Shown here piece after piece: positions 50,931 to 62,886 of a DNA stretch of 64,000 nt. A program made the translations under genes and the position numbers. This DNA is from Macropodus opercularis (lineage: Eukaryota > Chordata > Actinopteri > Anabantiformes > Osphronemidae), in assembly GCA_030770545.1 (NCBI GenBank), contig CM061106.1, positions 5,172,001-5,236,000 on the forward strand, in the 5' to 3' direction. Under the pieces are notes generated by a model. It had not been told where the DNA came from and ran no database searches. It saw only the letters and a program-made list of their open reading frames with translations. Every line of letters begins with the position of its first letter. Positions within the stretch are counted from its first letter, which is position 1.

Positions 50931-53050
50931 CCCTCAGGCAGCGCATGCGCAGAGTAAAGGTTAAACGGCATTTAGCAAGATCACGCTTTAGCACATGGAT
51001 ACGCATTTTAAAAGAAGCATGTACAGGTAAGCATTTATATATATATATACACACACACACACTAATTTTTATATGCATATGCATATGCTTTTCTGTGGTA
51101 TTAGTACAAGTGTGCCACAAGATAAAGTGACCTAGTTATTTTTGAAACATGTTAGCAGTGCTGCATTTACTTTAAAGCAAGCGCATGACGCACTTGCAAA
51201 CATATAGGGTCAAATAGTATATTGTGTGCTTGTATGTAAAGTTATAGCTAGAGAATTGTCGCCAGCTGTGATGCAGCTGAATAAATCTGCTTGTTGGTTA
51301 CTTTATTCCGTGTCAAGTGTAATGTAGCTAGCTAAAATGCCCCGGCTTAAGTAATGCTGTTCGTGCTCATTGCGTTCTTTAATGTCGGTACCGCGTCGTG
51401 CTTGTACAGTGTAGAGGTTTCAAGCGCAGTGATCATTCAGCGGCGTAAAAAAAAGTGACGTTATGGGCAAAGTTTTACAGTGTTGGTCAGCTCTCAGAAG
51501 GTTGGATCGTCTAATCGACGCGCGTGCGCTAATTACCGACGCCAGCTGTCAGCCGGACATTTAATTCAGTCTGCGTAGCGATCCCACACGCCCCATTACT
51601 CACAAAGGCAGGCAGCGCATGCGCAGTGTAAAGGTTAAAGGGCTTTCAGCAAGGTGACTTTAGCGCATGGCTATAAACTAAGCATATACAGGTAAGCATA
51701 TTTATGATTTTCAGTGGTATTAGTACCAGTGTGCCACAAGATAAAGTGACCTAGTTATTTTTGAAACATGTTAGCAGTGCTGCATTTACTTTAAAGCGAG
51801 CGCATGACGCACTTGCAAACATAGGGTCAAATAGTATATTGCGTGCTTGTATGTAAAGTTATAGCTAGAGAATTGTCGCCAGCTGTGATGCAGCTGAATA
51901 AATCTGCTTGTTGGTTACTTTATTCCGTGTCAAGTGTAATGTAGCTAGCTAAAATGCCCCGGCTTAAGTAACGCTGTTCGTGCTCATTGCGTTCTTTAAT
52001 GTCGGTACCGCGTCGTGCTTGTACAGTGTAGAGGTTTCAAGCGCAGTGATCATTCAGCGGCGTAAAAAAAAAGTGACGTTATGGGCAAAGTTTTACAGTG
52101 TTGGTCAGCTCTCAGAAGGTTGGATCGTCTAATCGACGCGCGTGCGCTAATTACCGACGCCAGCTGTCAGCCGGACATTTAATTCAGTCTGCGTAGCGAT
52201 CCCAGACCCCCCATTACCCACAAAGGCAGGCAGCGCATGCGCAGTGTAAAGGTTAAAGGGCTTTCAGCAAGGTGACTTTAGCGCATGGCTATAAACTAAG
52301 CATATACAGGTAAGCATATTTATGATTTTCAGTGGTATTAGTACCAGTGTGCCACAAGATAAAGTGACCTAGTTATTTTTGAAACATGTTAGCAGTGCTG
52401 CATTTACTTTAAAGCGAGCGCATGACGCACTTGCAAACATAGGGTCAAATAGTATATTGCGTGCTTGTATGTAAAGTTATAGCTAGAGAATTGTCGTCGG
52501 CTGTGATGCAGCTGAATAAATCTGCTTGTTGGTTACTTTATTCCGTGTCAAGTGTAATGTAGCTAGCTAAAATGCCCCGGCTTAAGTAACGCCGTTCGTG
52601 CTCATTGCGCTCTTAAATGTCGGTACCGCGTCGTGCTTGTACAGTGTAGAGGAGGTTTCAAGCGACAGTCTGCGTAGCGATCCCAGACCCCCCATTACCC
52701 ACAAAGGCAGGCAGCGCATGCGCAGTGTAAAGGTTAAAGGGCTTTCAACAAGGCGACTAGCACATGGCTATGCAGTTTAAACTAAGCATAAGTAACGCAG
52801 TTCGTGCTCATTACGCTCGTTTCATGTCGGCACCGCGTCGTGCTTGTACAGTGTAGAGGAGGTTTCAAGCGCAGTGACCATTCAGCGGCGTAAAAAAAAA
52901 AAGATAAGTAAACGTTATGGGCAAAGTTTGACAGTGTTGGTCAGCGCCCAGTCGCTCAGAAGGTTGGATCGTCTAATCGACGAGCGAGCGCTGATTACCG
53001 AAGCCAGCCGTCAGCTGGACATTTAATTCAGTCTGCGTGTCGCCTGCCGT
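50931..53050 (+). promoter_or_regulatory. Tandem promoter-like repeats with NRF1-type sites
   Basis: Four head-to-tail copies with matching starts at 50,941, 51,615, 52,233 and 52,714 (spacings 674, 618, 481). Copies two and three are nearly identical; copy four is internally shortened. Each begins with CAGCGCATGCGCAG, which contains GCGCATGCGC, the palindromic consensus for nuclear respiratory factor 1. Copies one to three then have ACAGGTAAGCAT, a ready splice donor. They stop about 150 bp before the SET start codon. Inference: a duplicated promoter plus 5' non-coding exon for the downstream gene. Confidence 0.6.
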
Positions 53051-53207
53051 GTTTCGTGTTTTGCACGTAATTATACCTGGTGACAAAGTACAGGTCTAGG
53101 CGTATGTGAATGTGTTATTGGTCATACTTGTACAGCATCTAAGCATGATAATCGTGACATGAAAAATGTGTTTGACTATGTGGAGTTATTACCTACATTG
53201 TTAAGAT

Positions 53208-56200
53208 ATGAAGAGGAAAAGACGGAATAATCCCATGGACGATGCAAAATACTATGCTCAGACTGGACGTGACAAAGCTGGGCTTCATGTGCAATACATA
53301 AATGCCTATAAAGGTGAGTTCAATCTTATTGTTACTTTGTACATATATAATATATTTTTTTCAAATATTTCTAATTTGTGTATCCACTAGGTCGTGGCAT
53401 TTTTGCTTCTACCTCATTTACACATGGAGACTTTATCTGTGAATACAGAGGTGAACTCATTACCCAGCAAGAGTGTGAGCGAAGGCAAAGGCTGTACCAT
53501 GACCGCCTGAAAGTTTTCATGTTTGAGTTTAAATTTAATGGAAAACTATGGTGGTAAGTTTCTATATCAATTAACAGTCAATTAACAACATTTGTTTACA
53601 AAGATTATTGAATTTTATAGTTTGAGCTATAGAATTGTGGTTTTGTTACAGCATCGATGCAGCAAAAGAGGATGACTCTTATGGCAGACTTGTCAATGAT
53701 GATCATGTTAACCCAAATGCAAAGATAAAATACATATCAATACAAGGGAAACCCCATTTATGCTTGTTTGCTGTTCGAGAAATAAATCCCGGAGAAGAAA
53801 TTACCTACAATTATGGTGACTCTGAATGGCCTTGGAGAAATGATGTAAGTGAAAATCTGCACATATGCCATATACACTATGTGTGTAATTGTGTCTATCC
53901 TAGGCTAAATGTGAATATAGGTATTTTAGCAAGAAGAGAGGCATGGTGTTTAAAGTGGCTTCTTAAATCTTAAATATGTCTATTGCATGCATTTACCCTG
54001 TGTTTCCTCTGTTCATTTGTTTCAGGCTGGATGCTCATCGGTGTCTGAAACAGATGGTCTACAACTAAAAGAGAGTCAAGCAGTTCCTCCAGTGAGCAGT
54101 GTGCTGGAGGTAAATGAGTTAAAGTGATGCCTGCATGATGGCACTTTACATCATCATGTAATACTAACCATCAAACAGTTTTATTGGTTTTCTATGTGTA
54201 CTGGTCGTCACATTTCAGACTAATGTGGACTGTAGGGACAGGTGTGTTGGACTTTTGCAAGAGGGAGTGATTTAATAAATAGCCTTTTTGTATGGGTGTG
54301 GAAAAACAGCTAAATGTGTCTTGTGAGGTCCATCCCGTGACTGTAGGTATTGTAGCAGCATAATGTGACTTTGGTAGGTCTGTGATTTCAAGTACAATGT
54401 TTAGCAGGTTATTGGCTCAATAGAATTTGGAGCTTTGACCTTAAATGCAATGTGCACAGTAGACGTTATCTTGGCCAGTACGTAATACAGGAACATTGTG
54501 AAATTCACCTAAAAACTATGATTTCTGTCTTGTTGTTTTTTGCAGACTCTCCATAAGGAGATGCCGCTGGGTGTTTCTGCTGCTTCAGTCTCAGCATCCA
54601 CACACAAGGACATTGAAAAGGTGCAGAACATCCACCCAAATATCAACTAGGTTGCTTGTGTACGACAAACTGACATTGCAATTCATAGCGGAAGAAATGC
54701 AGTGTTTTAAAGTGGCTTCTTAAATCTTAAATATGTCTATTGCATGCGTTTACCATGTATTTCCTCTGTTCTTCGTCCAATTCAGACACCGATGAGCATC
54801 CAGTCTGAAACAGATGGTCTACAACTAAAAGAGAGTCAAGCAGTTCCTCCAGTGAGCAGTGTGCTGGAGGTAAATAAGTTAATGATGCCTGCATGATGGC
54901 ACTTTACATCATCATGTAATACTAACCATCAAACAGTTTTATTGGTTTTCTATGTGTACTGGTCGTCACATTTCAGACTAATGTGGACTGTAGGGACAGG
55001 TCTCTGTGTGGTGATCTACCAGACTAATGTGGACTGTAGGGACAGGTCTCTGTGTGGTGATCTACCAGACTAATGTGGACTGTAGGGACAGGTGTGTTGG
55101 ACATTTGCAAGAGGGAGTGATTTAATAAATAGCCTTTTTGTATGGGTGTGGAAAAACAGCTAAATGTGTCTTGTGAGGTCCATCCCGTGACTGTAGGTAT
55201 TGTAGCAGCAAAATGTGACTTTGGTAGGTCTGTGATTTCAAAGAATGCCTCCAAAAACATTTGATGTGACTTGAACAAGTACAATGTTTAGCAGGTTATT
55301 GGTTCAATAGAATTTGGAGCTTTGACTCCCTTTTTAAATGCAATGTGCACAGTAGTTGTGATCTTGGCCAGTACATAATACAGAAACATTGTTGAATTAC
55401 CTTCACGTATAAACTATGATTTCTGTCTTGTTGTTTTTTGCAGACTCTCCATAAGGAGATGCCGCTGGATGTTTCTGCTGCTTCAGTCTCAGCATCCACA
55501 CACAAGGACATTGAAAAGGTGCAGAACATCCACCCAAATATGAATTTGGCTGCTTGTGTACGACAAACTGACATTGCAATTCATAGCGGAAGAAATGCAG
55601 TGTTTTAAAGTGGCTTCTTAAATCTTAAATATGTCTATTGCATGCGTTTACCCTGTGTTTCCTCTGTTCATCTGTTTTAGGCTGGATGCTCATCGGTGTC
55701 TGAAACAGATGGTCTACAACTAAAAGAGAGTCAAGCAGTTCCTCCAGTGAGCAGTGTGCTGGAGGTAAAGGAGTTAAAGTGATGCCTGCATGATGGCACT
55801 TTACATCATCATGTAATACTAACCATCAAACAGTTTTATTGGTTTTCTATGTGTACTGGTCGTCACATTTCAGACTAATGTGGACTGTAGGGACAGGTGT
55901 GTTGGACATTTGCAAGAGGGAGTGATTATAATAAATAGCCTTTTTGTATGGGTGTGGAAAAACAGCTAAATGTGTCTTGTGAGGTCCATCCCGTGACTGT
56001 AGGTATTGTAGCAGCAAAATGTGACTTTGGTAGGTCTGTGATTTCAAAGAATGCCTCCAAAAACATTTGATATGACTTGAACAAGTACAATGTTTAGCAG
56101 GTTATTGGCTCAATAGAATTTGGAGCTTTGACTCCCTTTTTAAATGCAATGTGCACAGTAGACGTGATCTTGGCCAGTACATAATACAGGAACATTGTTG

Positions 56201-59171
56201 AATTACCTTCACGTATAAACTATGATTTGTCTTGTTGTTTTTTGCAGACTCTCCATAAGGAGATGCCGCTGGATGTTTCTGCTGCTTCAGTCTCAGCATC
56301 CACACACAAGGACATTGAAAAGGTGCAGAACATCCACCCAAATATGAATTTGGCTGCTTGTGTACGACAAACTGACATTGCAATTCATAGCGGAAGAAAT
56401 GCAGTGTTTTAAAGTGGCTTCTTAAATCTTAAATATATCTATTGCATGCGTTTACCATGTATTTCCTCTGTTCTTCGTCCAATTCAGACACCGATGAGCA
56501 TCCAGTCTGAAACAGATGGTCTACAACTAAAAGAGAGTCAAGCAGTTCCTCCAGTGAGCAGTGTGCTGGAGGTAAATAAGTTAATGATGCCTGCATGATG
56601 GCACTTTACATCATCATGTAATACTAACCATCAAACAGTTTTATTGGTTTTCTATGTGTACTGGTCGTCACATTTCAGACTAATGTGGACTGTAGGGACA
56701 GGTCTCTGTGTGGTGATCTACCAGACTAATGTGGACTGTAGGGACAGGTCTCTGTGTGGTGATCTACCAGACTAATGTGGACTGTAGGGACAGGTCTCTG
56801 TGTGGTGATCCACCAGACTAATGTGGACTGTAGGGACAGGTCTCTGTGTGGTGATCTACCAGACTAATGTGGACTGTAGGGACAGGTCTCTGTGTGGTGA
56901 TCTACCAGACTAATGTGGACTGTAGGGACAGGTGTGTTGGACATTTGCAAGAGGGAGTGATTATAATAAATAGCCTTTTTGTATGGGTGTGGAAAAACAG
57001 CTAAATGTGTCTTGTGAGGTCCATCCCGTGACTGTAGGTATTGTAGCAGAAAAATGTGACTTTGGTAGGTCTGTGATTTCAAAGAATGCCTCCAAAAACA
57101 TTTGATGTGACTTGAACAAGTACAATGTTTAGCAGGTTATTGGTTCAATAGAATTTGGAGCTTTGACCTTAAATGCAATGTGCACAGTAGACGTGATCTT
57201 GGCCAGTACGTAATACAGGAACATTGTTGAATTACCTTAACCTAAAACTATGTTTTTTGCAGACTCTCCACAAGGAGATGCCGCTGGATGTTTCTGTTGC
57301 TTCAGCATCCACACACAAAGACATTGAAAAGGTGCAGAACATTCACCCAAATATGAAATTGGCTGCTTGTGTACGACAAACTGACATTGCAATTCATAGG
57401 GGAAGAAATGCAGTGTTTTAAAGTGGCTTCTTAAATCTTAAATATGTCTATTGCATGCGTTTACCATGTTTCCTATTTTCTTTGTTTCAGGCTGGATGCT
57501 CATTGGTGTCTGAAACAGATGGTCTACAACTAAAAGAGAGTCAAGCAGTTCCTCCAGTGAGCAGTGTGGTGGAGGTAAAGAAGTTCAAGTCTGATGCCTG
57601 CATGATGGCACTTTACATCATCATGTAATACTGACTATCAAACAGTTTTATTGGTTTTCTGTGTGTACTGGTCATCACATTTCAGACTAATGTGGACTGT
57701 AGGGACAGGTGTGTTGGACTTTTGAAAGAGGGTGAGACTTGATAAATAGCTTTTTTTTGTACCCACCTAAAACAATTTTTTTTTTTTTGCAGACTCTCCA
57801 TAAGGAGATGCCGCTGGATCTTTCTGCTGCCTCCGCATCCACACACAAGGACATTAAAAAGGTGCAGAACATCCACCCAAATATGAATTGGGCTGCTTGT
57901 GTAGGACAAACTAAAATACTGTATCTCTTCCCCTATGAATTGCAATGTCAAAGTGTATTTATTTATTTATTTATTTATTTTTAATCTTATGTCTATTGCA
58001 TGTATTTACCGTGTTTCCTTTTTTCTTTGTTTCAGGCTGGATGCTCATCGGTGTCTGAAACAGATGGTCTACAACTAAAAGAGAGTCAAGCAGTTCCTCC
58101 AGTGAGCAGTGTGCTGGAGGTAAAGGAGTTAAAGTGATGCCTGCATGATGGCACTTTACATCATCATGTAATACTGACTATCAAACAGTTTTATTGGTTT
58201 TCTGTGTGTACTGGTCGTCACATTTCAGACTAATGTGGACTGTAGGGACAGGTCTCTGTGTGGTGATCTACCAGACTAATGTGGACTGTAGGGACAGGTC
58301 TCTGTGTGGTGATCCACCAGACTAATGTGGACTGTAGGGACAGGTCTCTGTGTGGTGATCTACCAGACTAATGTGGACTGTAGGGACAGGTGTGTTGGAC
58401 ATTTGCAAGAGGGAGTGATTATAATAAATAGCCTTTTTGTATGGGTGTGGAAAAACAGCTAAACGTGTCTTGTGAGGTCCATCCCGTGACTGTAGGTATT
58501 GTAGCAGAAAAATGTGACTTTGGTAGGTCTGTCATTTCAAAGAATGCCTCCAAAAACATTTGATGTGACTTGAACAAGTACAATGTTTAGCAGGTTATTG
58601 GCTCAATTGAATTTGGAGCTTTGACCTTAAATGCAATGTGCACAGTAGACGTGATCTTGGCCAGTACGTAATACAGGAACATTGTTGAATTACCTTAACC
58701 TAAAACTAGTATTTGTTTTTTGCAGACTCTCCACAAGGAGATGCCGCTGGATGTTTCTGCTGCTTCAGCATCCACACACAAAGACATTGAAAAGGTGCAG
58801 AACATTCACCCAAATATGAATTTGGCTGCTTACCAATTTATAGGGGGAGAGGTGTAGGACTACCTCAAATTTCATTGGTTTTTGTGTGTACATTGAAGAA
58901 ACCTAGTGGAATTCAGTATCAGATCTATTCAACATAAGCATTCTTTTTAATACTTTTTGTATTAAGAAATGATTAATGTATCTGTACATTGTGTATATAA
59001 ACAGCCTTGTTTAGTTAAAATTGTGAATAATACAGTATGACTGTTTTTATGATTTGCAGTGTAAAAGACATCGCCTAGTGTGCACAACCGTATCCTCTTT
59101 GGACAAGTGTGTGCAGTGTGTAGGACCTGTATCTTCCCTCAAATGGCTGGGTTACAAATGTAAAGGTGGGC

Positions 59172-59208
<37 letters not shown>

Positions 59209-62205
59209 CAGTACATAATGTGAAAGGAAGTTACTACATTGTAAAAGTTGTGCTTTCAGAAAATAAGAAACCAGACCCAGTTCTCCTGTGCGTGTACCTC
59301 CAATTTATACTTTTCATGGCTAGGTTCAAGCTTTACACAACTGTTTGATGGCCAGCTCATGAAAATTTGTTTTACAGTTTGTTCTGGAGTCTGGCACAAA
59401 TCCTGTCTTGGACGACTTGAAAATCAAGACCTGTTTGTAAGTATCCAGTTAGTTGATTCCAAATGTAAGTTGTTCATTTGTTTGTCATACAGTTTGGGAA
59501 ACATCTTTTGACATTTAAATGAAATATAACTTGCTTTAAAATACTGTTTTTCCTCATTTCAGAAATTGCAATTATCCATCAATGACCTACATGATAATGA
59601 TACACAGTCAGACGGTAATACCACAACAGATGAGGATCCGGGCTTATCTGAAGATGATTACGTTCCAGACTCTGAATCAAAAGATGGCTCAGATGGGAGC
59701 ATGCCTCCTTCTCCATGCCCATCAGAAAGTATACCACATCAGACAAAAGCAGTGACCTCTGTGAGTGAACAAACGTCAAGTAATCTAGATGTGAGCACCA
59801 CAGAAGATGAAGTCTTCCCAAGTGCTGCTAAATCATGGCATTCAAGTTCTGATCAAGAGCTTAATCATGGACAGAAGCACATCTTTACATCCACATCTTT
59901 TACATTCGCAAGGAGCTTTGGAGGCATGCTCGAAGATGTCCAGAAAAACCAGATAAGGAGGATTCATTTGATGGTTTAACTGGGAAAAAAAAAATATTGG
60001 GTTTTGCTTCAGCTGTGGAGTCTGGAGTATTTCAAAAACTGTCAAGTGGACTATGGAAACTTCTTGGCGCTATGAGAGATGATGATGTTACATCAGTGGT
60101 TAGAAATGATGTCTGCATTCTACAGTTTGCCCAGTCACTTTTCAACCGACATGGTCAAGACACAACTAAATATGAGTACATGCGACAGAAACTTCGCGAA
60201 GTGGGACGTTTGTTGTTGTGTCTGCGCAAAGAGTCTTCCATTCAAAACATTGAAGATGCTATTAGACCAGCAAACTTTCAAACAGTAATTCGAGGTGTTA
60301 AGAAAGTGTCAGGTTTTGATGAAGAGATGCATTCCTATCAAACACCAAGCTTGGCTTTAAAATTGGGACATTCCCTTATTAAAATCTCTGAAATCGTCCA
60401 CTGCAGAGCACTTATGGCAGAAGATGAAAACATGATCAAATCCACTGAGACATTTAAAAGGTTGTACCATTCTAAATGGTCAGAGTTGGTGTCTCACAGT
60501 GCCCTGAATACACTGAGTGATGCCAAGTACAACAAACCTTCAACATTACCTTTTACTGAAGATGTACAAAAGCTTCATCAATACCTGGAGAAAGTATCAG
60601 AAAGCGCATTTTGCAACCTTAAAGAGGGGGCCACTCCACAAAACTATGCTAATCTCGCAAAAGTTACACTTGCACAAATTGTTGTGTTCAATCGAAGACG
60701 TTCTGGTGAAGTTTCAAAAATGCGCCTAATGTGCTTTTTTGAAAGAGATCAAACAAACCTCCATGACGATGTTGCAATGGGATTATCAAAGGTGGAACAG
60801 AGCCTCTGCAAGTACTTCACCAGACTTGAAATTAAGGGAAAAAAGGGAAGAAAAGTTGCAGTTCTGTTGACTCCAAAGATGATAGATGCTTTGTCCCTAC
60901 TGACTGAAACTAGGTCTGAATGTTGTGTTGATGACAAAAATGTTTTCCTCTTTGCACGACCCAAGTCACTGAGCCACTACAGGGGACAGGACTGTTTGCG
61001 CATACATGCAAACCAGTGTGGAGCCAAACACCCCGAATACCTCAGGTCAACTCAACTCAGGAAGCACGTTGCTACACTGTCACAAGTACTTAACTTAAAA
61101 AATAATGAACTCGATCAGGTTGCAGATTTCATGGGTCACGACATTCGTGTTCACCGGGACTTCTACAGATTGCCAGTTCCAACGACACAATTGGCAAAGA
61201 TTTCAAAGTTGCTTTTGTCGATGGAAAAGGGACAACTTTCCAAGATGCAGGGGAAATCCCTAGACGAAATTGAAATTGAAGGTTTGTGCACATTTTACAC
61301 AAATGGTTAGAAATAACTTCTGATCGTATATTTAGCTTGTTGAACAAATGTGATTATGATAAGAATGTATTTGTAATATTGTTTACCCAGGTGAAATTTT
61401 GGTAAGTGACGCAGAGAACGATGTCAGTGACGAATCTGGTGATGACGCTACAGCTGCGTCAGCATTGTCTGGGAGTGGACCTTGTGAGCCAAGAGACTCC
61501 ACACTCACAGACCAGGATGGTGAAGACGGAGATATTGGTAGGTAATGGTGTATCATTTTATATCAAATTTTTCCAGTACTGAAATAATGTGGTTTGTTTT
61601 TGTGTTTTTAACAGAAACATCAGTGTCCTCAACAACTGAAAATACTTCCTCTGCCCCTAAAGGTAAAGGACCTTTTATTTTCTATTGCATCACAAAAAGT
61701 AACAGGATTACATTACTAACACGTACAAATTTTGGAATGAAAAATACGTATAAATGAAAATGCTAAACTAAGATTTAGCAAAACTTATAACCTATAATGT
61801 AAAATTACGATAATTACAGTATTTAGTCTAATGCCACTCAGGCACAGGTAAATAGCATTTAAGCTATACTATAAAAGTACACTACAATGCAGTGAAATAC
61901 ATACCCACACCTAATTACCCTGCCTTAATGTGTTCCGTTTTTTTTTTTTAGAAAAGGATGCTGCTAAAGAACTAAACTCTATGAGAAAGCCAAAGAGACC
62001 ATGGTCTAAAGCAGAGGTCACTGCTGTGATGCGACATTTCAAAAGCCATATAAGTGAAGGAAAACTTGCCAGTAAAATTGAATGCCACCAATGCAAGCAG
62101 GCAGAAGCCCCAGTCCTGGAACAAAGAACTGTCCAAAACATACGGGACTTTGTTAGAAACCGTGGGGTAACTATGAGAAGAAATTCTCAGAAACAGATGC
62201 CATAA
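53208..62205 (+). CDS. SET methyltransferase / C1 domain / tyrosine recombinase fusion
   Basis: Model: SET exons 53208-53313, 53391-53553, 53652-53844; A/B repeat exons (separate entry); C1-type zinc exons 59060-59165 and 59378-59436; acidic exon 59563-59760; recombinase exon 59913-61281; 61391-61537, 61615-61662, 61952-62205. All phases join, for about 1192 residues. The SET part is KMT5A-like (GRGIFAST, CIDAAKEDDSYGRLVN, GEEITYNYGD), but the usual NHS reads NDD. The zinc part fits the C1 spacing H-x12-C-x2-C-x13-C-x2-C-x4-H-x2-C. The recombinase has the box-A Arg (RRSGEV), T-x-x-R in place of H-x-x-R (TQLRKH), FMGH and the nucleophile Tyr in HRDFYRLP. The end is basic and Myb-like (KRPWSKAEVTAVMRHFKSH). 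The join 59760/59913 uses a strong donor but a weak acceptor; read straight through, the frame is broken. Confidence 0.7.
54026..58794 (+). repeat. Six tandem copies of a two-exon (A/B) coding unit
   Basis: A exons (84 bp each): 54026-54109, 54786-54869, 55681-55764, 56488-56571, 57491-57574, 58036-58119. B exons: 54546-54620, 55444-55518, 56248-56322 (75 bp) and 57263-57331, 57793-57861, 58726-58794 (69 bp). A ends ESQAVPPVSSVLE; B begins TLHKEMPL. All are phase 0-0, so any number of units keeps the frame. A copies 2 and 4 have a different acceptor (CCAATTCAG) and start TPMSIQSETD, not AGCSSVSETD, so the array grew as a four-exon block. The B donors (AAAAG|GTGCAG) are weak, and if unused, B reads on to a stop after GRNAVF, giving a short SET-only protein. 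Confidence 0.8.
54977..58395 (+). repeat. 46-bp minisatellite at matching intron positions
   Basis: The unit ACTAATGTGGACTGTAGGGA ... GATCTACCAG (46 bp) is present about 2.5 times at 54,977-55,090, 5.5 times at 56,686-56,930 and 3.5 times at 58,228-58,390, always in the intron between A and B. The introns at 54.2, 55.9 and 57.7 kb have only one incomplete unit. Copy number therefore alternates along the array. Confidence 0.9.
59060..59436 (+). other. C1-type zinc domain (two exons) of the fusion gene
   Basis: Exons 59060-59165 and 59378-59436 join in phase 1. The joined product has His and Cys at H-x12-C-x2-C-x13-C-x2-C-x4-H-x2-C, with KWLGYKC before the third pair and VWHKSC at the end. This is the C1 (diacylglycerol/phorbol-ester-type) ligand order. 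The final C1 cysteine, seven residues further, is absent. A PHD/RING-like treble clef is an alternative reading. Confidence 0.6.
59865..61310 (+). other. Crypton-like tyrosine recombinase exon
   Basis: The frame is open from 59,865 to the stop at 61,308-61,310; the likely donor is after 61,281 (GAAG|GTTTGT). It begins with a half zinc-finger-like segment (FYIRKELWRHARRCPEKPDK). A SAM-like N-terminal region (FAQSLFNRHG, KLREVGRLLLCLRK) comes before the catalytic domain. Counting from the Met at 59,997, the likely catalytic residues are Arg235, a Lys in 280-286, Thr352/Arg355, His381 and Tyr390. The His-to-Tyr distance of nine is the family norm. Such enzymes cut and rejoin DNA through a 3'-phosphotyrosine bond. 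Cryptons are transposons built on this enzyme. Confidence 0.8.
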
Positions 62206-62835
62206 TCATACTTTTGATTTGCAAATATTGTGACGGCTGTTGCCATTCAGTGTCAAACTGTTTGTTTGGGGTTTTTTTTGTGATGCATAGTTATGCATGT
62301 TGAGTCTTCATATGCTGTTAAGCATTTAAGTATTCTTTTTAAGCTTGATGGCCCATTGAACAAAAAAATTGGAAACCCACTGTTTACTGTTTTTTGAATT
62401 TTTGTGGGGTTTTTTGTTGCCTAATTTTAATAATCTCACTTGCTGTCATGTGGGATTTTATTTAAAGGGCAGAGTTGTTTTAACAATTAAAATACTGCTT
62501 GAGAAATACTATGGTTTGTTGGGTCTTTGTGTTTATGCTAATGAGACGCCAATCAAACTGACGTCATGTCCCTTTAAAGACCTAACATTCCTTCTCTTGT
62601 CCTCATTAACCACATACTTCAGTCGACCTCTGAAACCACTGTAGGCACAGGTTTATGTGTATGAGGGTTCAGTAGGGTGTATCTGCATTCTAAAGTGAGC
62701 TAAATTTTTTTCAGATTTTTTACAGCGTTTTAGTCTTACTCCTGGACCTCTAGGACCAAAGAAACCCATAGTCCATGTAAACCACCACCAAACTGGTTTG
62801 GCGAAATTGTCCTCACATACCGCAGAGGCACACAG

Positions 62836-62886
<51 letters not shown>

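Noticed and set aside
55024..57951. Minus-strand frames of 60-93 residues opposite the A/B exon array
   Set aside because: They are antisense shadows of the repeated exons and introns. The + strand has phase-matched splice sites.
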